This document shows, piece by piece, positions 37,958 to 46,289 of a stretch of DNA of 64,000 bases (the stretch's first letter is position 1; every line of letters starts with the position of its first letter). The translations under genes and the position numbers were made by a program. Location of the stretch: positions 102,882 to 166,881 of the forward strand of contig CAWBKY010000005.1 of assembly GCA_963789555.1 (NCBI GenBank). The letters are read 5' to 3'. Under the pieces are notes generated by a model that worked only from the letters and a program-made list of their open reading frames with translations, was not told the origin of the DNA and did not search any database. The DNA is from JACXTP01 sp963789555. Its GTDB lineage: Archaea > Thermoplasmatota > Thermoplasmata > Methanomassiliicoccales > UBA472.

Positions 37958-39196
37958 CTATCCTAGCCGTATCCCGGATGCTAGCGATGTGGCCGTCTTG
38001 GGAAGCTTGGCAGTTGTCACCTTCTTCCATTGCTCTTCCAATAGCTCTCGTGCCGCCTGTTCGAGGAACTCCGGCGCGGCCCACTTCTGCACATCGAAGT
38101 CGTTCTTGATGTACCCGTGGCTCAGCATGAAGTCCTTCCCGATCTCCACGGAGGCCAGGTTCTGGAGGGACAGGTTGGGCACCATGTCGACGTGCTTGAT
38201 CCCTTCATACGTATGTTCCACATCTAGGTAGAACGTCTGCTTGTCGAGGATAGCCGCGGCGGCGTGCTTGTGCTCGTTGGCCCAGCGCCCCACCTTGATC
38301 ATGCCCTTCATGAACGCAACCACTAGCTCGGGATGCTCCTCGGCCATCACATCGGTGCAGGTGATGACTGCGGGGACGTTGGCCACCTGCAGTGTCCAGT
38401 CCGGATATCTGGATAGGTCCTCGATCGCTTTGAACTTGCCCGTCGCCTCCGTAAGCTGCTCCAGGGGCTTGCTTTGGGTATAGATCGCATCTACGACGCC
38501 CTTTTCCAACGCGTTCTCCAGCGGACGGAAGGCCAGGTCGTGCTTGTGGTCGCGCTTGAGCCACAGCTCAGATGGGTTATTCATGGGGTCCAGCATCTTA
38601 GGGTCGTCATACCAATCATCCGGATAGGGGAATTCTATGATCTCGACATCATCGCGGGTCATATCGTTCAACCTGAGCATCAGCTCGATGCCTTGTTCCT
38701 CCTGGATGCGCCACCAGTCGCATTTGATGGAGTTGAGGCTCTTGGAGAGGCCGACCTTCTTGCCTTTCAGGTCCTTCATCCGATAGATGTCGTCCCTGGA
38801 CCGGACCATCATGCAGCCGCCTTCGTACACATGCGTGGTACCAAGGAGCCTGGTCCTGCGGATGTCCGCGTGAACATGGATGGGGGGGAACAGACCACCG
38901 AACCTGATGAGGTTGTCGAGATTGTGAATGTAATGCGGATACCAGTTGTTCTCGCGACGGGAGCGCAGAAAGGAGTAATGGACGCCGATCTTCTTGTACT
39001 CCTCCCTGACCCAGCCCAGTTCCTGGTCGACGTTGCTAGCAGACACTAGGGGGCAGTTGGTATAGTACACCTCTTTCCAATCCAACGGCACGGTGCTGAA
39101 TTTCTCGCCCTTCCTACTCGAGGCTATTTCCTTTTTTTCAAGGATCCCGGGGGCACAGGCGGTCGCTTTGCCACTATTTTTTATTTGTTTTCCCAT
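37958..39196 (-). CDS. DszB-like (2'-hydroxybiphenyl-2-sulfinate desulfinase family) protein
   Basis: 412 residues with the periplasmic-binding-protein type fold but no signal peptide and no ABC permease gene nearby. Compared from memory with Rhodococcus DszB, these segments match: YYTNCPL (catalytic Cys27, here Cys48), HYIHNLDNLIRFGGLFPP (His60 and Arg70, here His88 and Arg98, ten residues apart as in DszB), RTRLLGTTHV, and QKWAAPEFLEQ near the C-terminus. DszB removes sulfite from an aromatic sulfinate. The substrate here is unknown, and a plain NMT1/SsuA-type binding protein is the alternative. It starts inside the TetR gene tail. Confidence 0.75.
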   Translation of the reverse strand: MGKQIKNSGKATACAPGILEKKEIASSRKGEKFSTVPLDWKEVYYTNCPLVSASNVDQELGWVREEYKKIGVHYSFLRSRRENNWYPHYIHNLDNLIRFGGLFPPIHVHADIRRTRLLGTTHVYEGGCMMVRSRDDIYRMKDLKGKKVGLSKSLNSIKCDWWRIQEEQGIELMLRLNDMTRDDVEIIEFPYPDDWYDDPKMLDPMNNPSELWLKRDHKHDLAFRPLENALEKGVVDAIYTQSKPLEQLTEATGKFKAIEDLSRYPDWTLQVANVPAVITCTDVMAEEHPELVVAFMKGMIKVGRWANEHKHAAAAILDKQTFYLDVEHTYEGIKHVDMVPNLSLQNLASVEIGKDFMLSHGYIKNDFDVQKWAAPEFLEQAARELLEEQWKKVTTAKLPKTATSLASGIRLG

Positions 39197-39785
39197 ATTG
39201 TTTTCCCTCCTTTCCATTTCTTAATCCGTTCCAAATGATGCGGTCGATCTCCTGCAATGATTGTGAGGCAGTCAGGCCGCATTTATTCAAAATCACTTCG
39301 TCACGGACCACGAAGGCGATATTTCTGAAGACATGTACAACGAAGCAAGTATTGATGGGTTCGATCTCACCGGACTTGACCGCGTTGTCCAGGAGCTCCA
39401 CGAACCTGTGGATAAAACGATCGGATATGTTGCCATATGCCAAGCGGGCCGATTCGAAATGATCGACGTCACTGCGGAACTCATGAGAAAGAAGCCCAAC
39501 GGCTTCCACAGCAGCGTGCCAGTATAGGCGGGCCTTTTCTATGGAGGTTGCCCCATGAAGTGCCTGAGCTTCAAAATCTTCCAATGCAAGTTCGCCCCAG
39601 CGGGCGATGGCGAGCACGACGAGCCCATCCTTGTTCGATGCGATCTTATAAAGCGACGAGGCGGAGCAATGCAACTCGCTGGCCAGCCCCGATATCGTGA
39701 TATTGGAGAATCCACGCTCCGTGATTATCTTGATGACACCATCCAGTAGTTCCTGGCGGCGATCGTCATCGAACCTTGCACGCAA
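39174..39785 (-). CDS. TetR-family transcriptional regulator
   Basis: 203 residues. The N-terminal HTH is GVIKIITERGFSNITISGLASELHCSASSLYKIASNKDGLVVLAI, a standard TetR domain. The C-terminal helical domain would bind an effector. It is the first gene of the leftward unit TetR, DszB-like, rhodanese, transporter, and probably autoregulates it. An inverted repeat lies about 100 bases upstream. Confidence 0.9.
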   Translation of the reverse strand: MRARFDDDRRQELLDGVIKIITERGFSNITISGLASELHCSASSLYKIASNKDGLVVLAIARWGELALEDFEAQALHGATSIEKARLYWHAAVEAVGLLSHEFRSDVDHFESARLAYGNISDRFIHRFVELLDNAVKSGEIEPINTCFVVHVFRNIAFVVRDEVILNKCGLTASQSLQEIDRIIWNGLRNGKEGKQYGKTNKK

Positions 39786-39886
39786 TCTTGAACCTCCTAA
39801 CCGGGCGTCATTGGAGCCAAACGCTTGATGCCATGCTTACTTGATTTCCACTTTTGGCACAATGTTGCATATTAAGTAACAGTATT

Positions 39887-39900
39887 AGTATTAAAATACT
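39887..39900. promoter_or_regulatory. Inverted repeat between TetR and the DUF6325 gene
   Basis: AGTATT-AA-AATACT sits in a very AT-rich stretch between the divergent genes at 39785 and 40053. It is a possible TetR operator, but in such AT-rich sequence a chance palindrome is hard to exclude. Confidence 0.35.
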
Positions 39901-40052
39901 TTATTATTGAGTAATGTAAAATGTAATATAATACTAGAATGTAATATTGTCAACGGTATGATTGTCCTAAAAAAAGACCCCCTTAAAACCCGATGGGAGG
40001 TCGTCTTGTAATGGCTCTCATGCCAAATCGAATGGAGTAAGAGGGTGAAAAA

Positions 40053-40619
40053 ATGGTAATGTTTGGACCAATGCAGATGTTCGTGTTCGGTTTCCCAGGG
40101 AACGACTTCAACGGGATGATCTACCCCGCCTTCCAAGAGGCGAAGGAGAAGGGGATCATCAGGTTCGTGGACTACATGCTCGTCTCCAAGGACGAGGATG
40201 GGAACATCCAAGAGATCGAGGGCACCGACCTGGGAGAGGCGGAGCTGGTCGATCTGGGCGCCGGCATCGGGGCCTTGATGGGATTCGGCGCTGCCGGAGA
40301 GGAGGGCGCCAACGTGGGCTGGAGAGAGGGAGAGAAGGCGGTCATCGAGAACGGCTTCGGCTTCACCCAGGATGACATGGACAACATAGCCGATGCCATA
40401 CCGGACAACAGCACGGCGCTGATCATGATCATCGAGCACCTCTGGGCCAAGGACATCAAGCAGCAGCTCCTCGATTCCAACGCCGTGATGATCGCCCATG
40501 GCATGCTGACCAGGGACATGTTCATTCAGATCGGTGCCATAGCGGCCGCCGAGGAAGCGGAGAGGAAGAAGGCTGCCAAGGCAAAGCCGAAGAAGAAGAG
40601 GGCGACTAAGAAGAAGTGA
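40053..40619 (+). CDS. DUF6325-like protein with lysine-rich tail
   Basis: 188 residues. GPMQMFVFGFPGNDFNGMIYPAFQEAKEKGIIRFVDYMLVSKDEDG and IADAIPDNSTALIMIIEHLWAKDIKQQLLDSNAVMIAHGML follow the DUF6325 pattern. The insertion DLGAGIGALMGFGAAGEEGAN is glycine-rich and hydrophobic. The tail AKAKPKKKRATKKK is highly basic, which may bind nucleic acid or acidic membranes. GAGGGTGAAAAA precedes the ATG. No function is known. It pairs with a paralogue at 40742. Confidence 0.75.
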   Translation: MVMFGPMQMFVFGFPGNDFNGMIYPAFQEAKEKGIIRFVDYMLVSKDEDGNIQEIEGTDLGEAELVDLGAGIGALMGFGAAGEEGANVGWREGEKAVIENGFGFTQDDMDNIADAIPDNSTALIMIIEHLWAKDIKQQLLDSNAVMIAHGMLTRDMFIQIGAIAAAEEAERKKAAKAKPKKKRATKKK

Positions 40620-40636
40620 GGGGCACCCTCCAAAAC

Positions 40637-40665
40637 CGGTTGCCATTTCTAAAAATGGACAACCG
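40637..40665 (+). terminator. Strong intercistronic hairpin between the two DUF6325 genes
   Basis: CGGTTGCCATTT (40637-40648) pairs with AAATGG-A-CAACCG (40653-40665), a 12-bp stem with one bulged base and a 4-base loop. No long T run follows, so it is more likely an mRNA processing or stability element than a terminator. Confidence 0.55.
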
Positions 40666-40741
40666 CCACCAATACTTTCCAATACCCGTTTTGGGCAAGC
40701 CAAGGAGACCAAAGTGGAATCAATGAAGAAGAGGTTGGACT

Positions 40742-41230
40742 ATGGCAGAGAAAGTTGAGAAATGGACGATGGAGAAAACCCATCAGAAGAAGAAGAGCAA
40801 GGTATTGGGACCGGTTGACTATTTGGTCCTAGGGTTCCCTGGCAACAAGTTCAATGGCAAGATCGCTCCCGAGCTGGAAAGGTTGGAGAAGAACGGGACG
40901 ATCCGTATCATCGACATGGTGTTTATTCACAAGGACATCGATGGTAAGGTGGAAGCGATCGAACTAAAGGATATGGGCGGAGAGGCGGGAGACGCCTTCG
41001 GCAAGTTCGCTGGGAACATCAGCGAGCTGCTCTCCTTGGACGACATCGATGCCGTCGGAGCGGCACTACCATTGAACAGCTCTGCAGCGATCTTGCTGTA
41101 TGAGAACACCTGGGCGGTCCGGTTCAAGGAGGCCCTAATCGATTCTGAGGCGATGCTAATAACTCAAGGCCGGGTCCCTGCCGATGTTATCGCGATGGTG
41201 TCCGAGCAAAAACAGTTGAGCGGGGAGTGA
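40742..41230 (+). CDS. DUF6325 protein
   Basis: 162 residues homologous to the protein at 40053: GPVDYLVLGFPGNKFNGKIAPELERLEKNGTIRIIDMVFIHKDIDG, then IDAVGAALPLNSSAAILLYENTWAVRFKEALIDSEAMLITQGRVPAD. Unlike its paralogue it lacks the Gly-rich insertion and has no basic tail; it has instead a Lys-rich N-terminus (EKTHQKKKSKV). In other organisms DUF6325 genes often sit beside SHOCT-domain genes, as here. Confidence 0.85.
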   Translation: MAEKVEKWTMEKTHQKKKSKVLGPVDYLVLGFPGNKFNGKIAPELERLEKNGTIRIIDMVFIHKDIDGKVEAIELKDMGGEAGDAFGKFAGNISELLSLDDIDAVGAALPLNSSAAILLYENTWAVRFKEALIDSEAMLITQGRVPADVIAMVSEQKQLSGE

Positions 41231-41236
41231 TTGAAG

Positions 41237-41509
41237 ATGAGAGGAAGAGGCGCAGCATTAGTGATCGGGATGAAGGCAGGAGAGAACAGGGCGAAACAAG
41301 AGGCGGCAGCGCAACAACAGGCGGCGGCAGCGGGTGCGGCCCAACAGAAGGCGGCCAGCTGAGGCGGCGGCCGCACGGCGGCACCAGCCCCGGCGGCAGC
41401 AGCAGCCGACCCCACGGAGCAGTTGAAGAAATTGGCCGAACTGCAGACCAGGGGATCATCTCCGGACGAGGAGTTCGCAGCCGCCAAGAAGAAGGCGTTG
41501 GGGATCTGA
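41237..41509 (+). CDS. SHOCT-domain protein interrupted by an in-frame TGA
   Basis: Starts MRGRGAALVIGMKAGENRAKQ and has an Ala/Gln-rich linker. In the same frame, after a TGA at 41360-41362, comes an Ala/Pro linker and a C-terminal SHOCT motif (DPTEQLKKLAELQTRG, DEEFAAAKKKALG). SHOCT domains typically end proteins of this module and are thought to mediate oligomerisation. The total is 90 codons plus stop, with no frame change. The TGA may be a base error, for example of TGG. Alternatively, two short proteins are made. Confidence 0.65.
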
Positions 41510-41554
41510 ATAGGTATTCTCTTTGTCGAATAAAATAGATAGGAGGTGACAACA

Positions 41555-41623
41555 ATGGTAGGAGCAGTGGGAAAAGTAGCGATTTTGAAAAAGCATGGGG
41601 ATAAGAAGGATGAGAAGAAGTGA
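41555..41623 (+). CDS. 22-residue basic micro-ORF with a near-perfect Shine-Dalgarno
   Basis: MVGAVGKVAILKKHGDKKDEKK, preceded by AGGAGGTGAC 4 bases before the ATG, the strongest ribosome-binding site seen in the window. A small hydrophobic start is followed by a Lys/Asp-rich tail like that of the first DUF6325 protein. It lies between the SHOCT gene and a hairpin region, so it is the last member of the module. Function unknown. Confidence 0.5.
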   Translation: MVGAVGKVAILKKHGDKKDEKK

Positions 41624-41640
41624 AATTCCTCTATGAAACA

Positions 41641-41704
41641 CCGAGAGGATCTCGGGCGGCCTAGGTTGATAACTAGGTTCTAACCTGAGCTTAATTTCTT
41701 TTTT
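41641..41704 (+). terminator. Probable terminator of the DUF6325/SHOCT module
   Basis: The hairpin CCGAG-AGGAT-CTCGG (41641-41655) and a second short inverted repeat AGGTT-CT-AACCT (41675-41686) are followed by a T-rich run (TTTCTTTTTT). It ends the rightward unit. Confidence 0.45.
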
Positions 41705-41790
41705 ATATGTGAATGATGAAATAGATAGTTGAAGTCAAGGAAGACAATACCCTAATCTTGATTTATTTATATTAGGATATGATTATATTC

Positions 41791-41811
41791 CAAATTCGGG
41801 GAGACCCACCA
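41791..41811 (+). repeat. Attachment-site-like repeat, copy 3
   Basis: CAAATTCGGG-G-AGACCCACCA matches the tRNA-Pro 3' end at 20 of 21 positions in the same orientation, the mismatch being G for C. It lies 27 bases from the 3' end of the UroD-family gene and marks the distal edge of the island. Confidence 0.75.
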
Positions 41812-41838
41812 ATCCATCTTTTTCAATCGGATTTTCCT

Positions 41839-42903
41839 TCAATTGGTCTGATAAGTCCCGTACCTGATCACACTGTCCCTAAGAGCGTTAATGTTTTCCA
41901 GAGGCGTCTTGTATGGAAGCTCGCACCCTGGTGCGATGATCAGGCCAGGATCGTTACCCCACGCCTGCTATCACTTCCCTAACGTTTTCATGATCTCGAC
42001 CGGTTTGCCCGTTAAACAGCAAATCGATGTGTTCTATTCCTGCCATGACCACGTGTTCTCCCCTTGAGCGATGCAAAAACCTCGGGCACGTTCAACGGCC
42101 TTCAGGTTGAGGTGCATCGCGGTCGGTTTGACCTCAAGCTGTGATTGCCAGAATGGGCTTGCGGCACAGTTATGCAATATAGTCCTAAGTCCGTGCTGAT
42201 GATATGAATCCATTTCCATCGATAGGTATTTCCTGTCGAACTGTTCGTACATCTCCTGGCTGACAATCTCGCTTCCTGCCGTCCCATTCTCGATAAAAAC
42301 ATCCTCTACTCCTATCTCCATAATTCTTTCACCATAGGCCTTAGAGGATTCGGTTAAGGTCTTCAACAAATGGTCTATCATTTCCGGGTCGGTGAGGTAT
42401 GCAATCAACAGGTTCTCCATTCCCACCAATTCCGAGGCGATCACCGTAGGTGAGTTTATACACCCAACAACCGGGACTTTACTACCATAGTGATTTACCA
42501 TTTTTTTGCAGCCTTGATTGGCACCGACCACATCGGGTCCTTACAAGGGTCAATGGGCTGGACCTTTTCTAGATCAGACATGGGGAGGTACTGGTCCACT
42601 CGCGGATAGAAATCCCTTTCCGGGAACTTCCATTTCATACCATGTGCCTGAGCCTCGATCAAAATGTCGCCCCATCCCGCCATCACGTTATCGAACCCGA
42701 TAGCGATCATAGCTTGCCATAGCCAGTTTGGAAAAGACCTCTGGATCGAAGAAGCCATCACGCATTTTCAACCCGGTGGACTGCAACAACAACTTCGCTG
42801 CCCCCAGATGTTGGTAGAAAAGAGGGATGCGGTCAGGAACCTGACCATCGAGGGCGGCGTGAAAGCGTTGAGCAGAATTCATGAATTCCATAATAGCAAC
42901 CAT
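41839..42903 (-). CDS. UroD-superfamily protein of the corrinoid/CoM methyltransferase (MtaA/MtbA-like) type (several indels)
   Basis: Joined pieces read MNSAQRFHAALDGQVPDRIPLFYQHLG, FDNVMAGWGDILIEAQAHGMKW, VPVVGCINSPTVIASELVG, ILHNCAASPFW, GENTVVMAG, and IIAPGCELPYKTPLEN. H-x-C (HNC) plus the later cysteine in APGCELP is the zinc site of MtaA/MtbA methyltransferases, not found in true uroporphyrinogen decarboxylase. Frame changes lie near 42715, 42500, 42058 and 41958. About 350 residues. The methyl donor is unknown; methylated corrinoid or a methylated sulfur compound is possible. Confidence 0.72.
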
Positions 42904-43172
42904 CGAATAGTATCGAGAATATTAAACCATTGTGAAATCGTGTCACTGGTTAATAATTAAAAGAGGAAGGGTTAGCTGAATCTTTTTGGTCGCAGCGAAC
43001 ACTACGATCGCCGAAGGGGATGGTTGTTACCATTTCCGGCCACAAGTGCCCACCTGCCCCAAGTAGGATGACCACCGATCCAACCAAGTGATAGAATGAA
43101 TGACGGACCATCCATGATTTCAACCGAGGAGATGCATATGTGTAAGGGACCCGTGAGGAACAGAGGTGCGCG

Positions 43173-43673
43173 ATGACAAATGTGGACGCTCTTCCGATCA
43201 GGGCACTCCTCGTCCTCGTATCATATCATCACAGGAACACTGAGAAGATCGCAAGAGTATTGGCGGACGTGCTCGACGCGCCCATTAGATCCCCTCAGGA
43301 TATCCGATCAGAGGATATCCAAGGATACGACCTGATAGGATTCGGTTCTGGCATCTATGATGGGATGCACCATAAGGAACTACTCTCCCTTGCTGAGAGG
43401 ATGCCAGAGACTGACGGCAAGAGAGCGTTCTTGTTCTCCACGAGCGCCATAATCAACGATGATAAGGTCGCGAAGGACCATTCGGCCCTCCGAAGCAGGC
43501 TTCAAAAGAAGGGTTACGAGATCGTCGATGAGTTCGCTTGCAAGGGTTACAACACGAATAGCTTCCTCAAGTACTTCGGTGGGATGAACAAGGGCAGACC
43601 GAACCAAGAGGACATTGAACTGGCCGAGAGGTTCGCCCTAAATTTGAAGAGGAAGGACTATACGAAGAAATGA
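43173..43673 (+). CDS. Flavodoxin-family protein
   Basis: 166 residues. The FMN phosphate loop is LVSYHHRNTEKIARVLADVL, and YDLIGFGSGIYDGMHHKELL and FLFSTSAI complete the flavodoxin fold. A low-potential electron carrier is plausible; reductive activation of corrinoid methyltransferases needs such donors, and UroD/MtaA-type genes lie on both sides. Frame intact. Confidence 0.85.
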   Translation: MTNVDALPIRALLVLVSYHHRNTEKIARVLADVLDAPIRSPQDIRSEDIQGYDLIGFGSGIYDGMHHKELLSLAERMPETDGKRAFLFSTSAIINDDKVAKDHSALRSRLQKKGYEIVDEFACKGYNTNSFLKYFGGMNKGRPNQEDIELAERFALNLKRKDYTKK

Positions 43674-43833
43674 TGGAAATGGACGATTGTCGAATGTCAT
43701 TTAAATGGATGTTTATCAGTCTGAGATAGAATCGAAGGATTGGTGAGTTTTAATGGAATGTTTCATTTAGAGGTACTGGTTCTGGTATTGATAGATAGAA
43801 AAATCTAATAGAGAATAGAATAGGTTATTTCTT

Positions 43834-44235
43834 ATGGAAAAGACGACCAAGCAGGCCACGAAGAAGGCAGTCGCCCACCCCGACCAGCACGTGGACAAAG
43901 CGGACGGGGAAAGCGCCGTGCTCGCGAACATCGCCGCGATGCCTGAACCGTATCGTGCCATGGGAGAGCGGATTCATGCCATCATCAGAGCGAGCGCGCC
44001 AGCCCTATCGCCGAAGGTCTGGTATGGGATGCCCGCTTATGCCAAGGACGGCAAGGTCGTCTGCTTCTTCCGCGGCGTGATCTTCTCGAACACCGAGAGG
44101 TACATGACGCTCGGCTTTACCGAAGAGGCGAACCTCGACGAAGGTCATATGTGGCCGACCTCGTTCGCGCTCATGGAGTTGACATCTGTCGAAGAGGCGA
44201 GGATCGGCGCGCTTGTGAAGAAAGCGGTGAGCTGA
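43834..44235 (+). CDS. DUF1801/YdhG-like small protein
   Basis: 133 residues. ALSPKVWYGMPAYAKDGKVVCFFRGVIFSNTERYMTLGF is the DUF1801 core. The N-terminus is Lys-rich and unstructured. Function unknown; these small proteins occur scattered in bacteria and archaea. It is isolated, with promoter-like AT-rich DNA before it. Confidence 0.75.
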   Translation: MEKTTKQATKKAVAHPDQHVDKADGESAVLANIAAMPEPYRAMGERIHAIIRASAPALSPKVWYGMPAYAKDGKVVCFFRGVIFSNTERYMTLGFTEEANLDEGHMWPTSFALMELTSVEEARIGALVKKAVS

Positions 44236-44281
44236 GCACTGAACCACCAACAGGACCCTTGCTAGAATTATTTCGGGGACC

Positions 44282-45478
44282 TCACCATGAACCATAGGTC
44301 CCATGGTCCCTGGCGGCCTGGACCAAGGCATGGACGTTCGCGGGAAGGGCGTCAGGTGGCAGTTCACAGGCCGTCCCCAAAATGTAACCGCATTTGCTGT
44401 CCCTTCCCTTGATCAATTGCTCCTTGGCCTGGTCGTAGACCTTTTTCGGGTTAGGCAGGATCATTATCTTCGTGTCGACCGACCCCATTATGGTCGCCCT
44501 GTCCCCGAACTCCTTCGCCAATAATGTCCGATGGGAAGACCTCCCTTCCTTTGTAACCGATGTGGAAGATCGTGAAGGGCGAGTATGGCACCTGGTCCCT
44601 GAAAAGCTTGTAAGAGGTCTCGTGGTTCCCGCATAGGTGATAGAGCAGTTGCGGTCCAGCACCCTTCCTCATCGCCTTGTCGACGAACGTTCTGAGATAC
44701 TTCACCGAGAGCTCGTTGACGTCGGTGTCCGAGAATATGTCGTTGTTGGCCAACACCGACCCGGTCGAGATCATGGCCATCCCATAACGGTTCGCCATCA
44801 GTTCCGCCCCGTTGACAGCGACCTCGGTGTACTTTGAAACGAGCTTTTCGCAGGCATCCCTCTCCGTCATGGTCCACATGATGAAGTCGGCGATGCCGCA
44901 TAGCTGTGCGCCACCACCGGTCAGGTCCGATGTGTATGTCATCGGGATGAACATCTTGGGCAAGTGTTCCTGGACATAGTCCTGGGCCTCGATCATGCGT
45001 CGTCCGGTCCATCCGTTCTCCATCTCCTTTAGGTCGGGGACCTCCAGTTTGTCGACGGCCTCGATGTCCTGGATGGTGGGTTCCTTGACCACCGGGGGAA
45101 GATAGGGCTTGAACTCGATCTGGGCACCAAGCTCGGCCACCCAAGGTAATGAGAAATACCAATGGGTGACCGGGAGGAGGTCGTACATCTCAGAGGCGTT
45201 CGCGACACATCTCGCCCCAGCGCAGGGTTGGTATAGAAATCGTTGATGGTGTATCCAGTTATGAGGGCGGCATGGGAGAGCATCATGGGGTCGACGTCGA
45301 TCCTGTCGAAGTTGGAACCGGTGAACGGGCTGGCGAACCTCTTCTCCGCATGTTTGTGCCATTTCTCGTTCACGGATGGAAAGATCGCGTCAGGATTTGG
45401 GTCCATACCACCTGCAACATACCATCTCGAATATAGATTATCCCAGATTTTATCTTGAGATTCTAGGATCGTCCTCAT
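44282..45478 (-). CDS. Second UroD-superfamily/MtaA-like methyltransferase (two indels)
   Basis: Joined pieces read LITGYTINDFYTNPALGARCVANASEMYDLLPVTHWYFSLPW, KMFIPMTYTSDLTGGGAQLCG, LLYHLCGNHETSYKLF and YILGTACELPPDALPAN. HLC and the distant cysteine in GTACELPPD give the H-x-C...C zinc site seen in coenzyme-M methyltransferases. Frame changes lie near 45215 and near 44520. About 398 residues. It is only distantly related to the copy at 41.8 kb, so it is not a recent duplicate. Confidence 0.75.
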
Positions 45479-45614
45479 CTTATTTTATATCGATTAAATA
45501 TAATTAATTGACCAGGGAGGTGGGTTCATTTTAATTTGATGAGGCGATGACGGGGAAAGTCCGTTCAAATAGGTTCTTAAATAAGGCATAGGTCATTTTT
45601 TCATTGGTGCACCG

Positions 45615-46104
45615 ATGAAGGTCGAGCTCTATCATGCCTCGAAATATGGGAACGGAGAGAGGGTGGCGGAGGAGATCAAGCGACTCATGGCGACCCATGG
45701 TATCGAGGTCCTCAACCATCATGTGGACGATGCCAAACCGAAGGAGTTGCCATCCGCCGATTTATTCATCTTCGGCTCCCCGACGCATTTCGGAAAGGCG
45801 CCCGGAAACATGGTCCGTTTCCTGAAGAAACTGGACCTTCCTCCGGGGATCGAAGTATGCGGTCTTCGCCACCTGCAGCGCCGCCAGACCTGACAAGAGG
45901 ACAGGGAAGATGCCATCGGAGGAGGAGCTGGAAAAGATGCGACGAACCATCCCGATGATGGACGAACAACTGATCGCCAAAGGCATGAGGAAGTTGGCAG
46001 AGATGAAGGTCTTCGTCCAACCTGAGCAGATGAAGGGCCCTTTGGAAGAGGGCTGGCAGGATATCGCCGAGGCCTTCGTGGCGAGGATCTTTGAAATGAC
46101 CTGA
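45615..46104 (+). CDS. Flavodoxin-domain protein (one frameshift)
   Basis: MKVELYHASKYGNGERVAEEIKRLM is the FMN loop and ADLFIFGSPTHFGKAPGNMVRFLKKL a core element. After an indel near 45855 the frame continues KYAVFATCSAARPDKRTGKMPSEEELEKM with an extended C-terminal helix region (VQPEQMKGPLEEGWQDIAEAF). About 163 residues. It faces the divergent methyltransferase gene and may serve as its reductant. Confidence 0.78.
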
Positions 46105-46289
46105 TGACCAAGAGCCATCGATCACCGGTCTCTGAGCGCCAATTTACATGGAGTGGGGCCGCGAAAATCATGCCTTCCCCTTTTCGACGAGATCCGATAT
46201 TTCCAGTCCAGCCTAGAGTGCCTAACCCGTCTCCCGATGCTTTTGACCGAACATCGGACCCGCCCGAACGATTCCAATCCATCCTGCCA

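Noticed and set aside
37935..38084. Fifty-codon N-terminal extension of the rhodanese gene
   Set aside because: It overlaps the 3' end of the DszB-like gene and has no family similarity; ATG at 37934 fits the domain.
41360..41362. Selenocysteine at the in-frame TGA of the SHOCT gene
   Set aside because: No SECIS-like hairpin is apparent in the flanking sequence and the context is an Ala-rich linker, not an active site; a base error is simpler.
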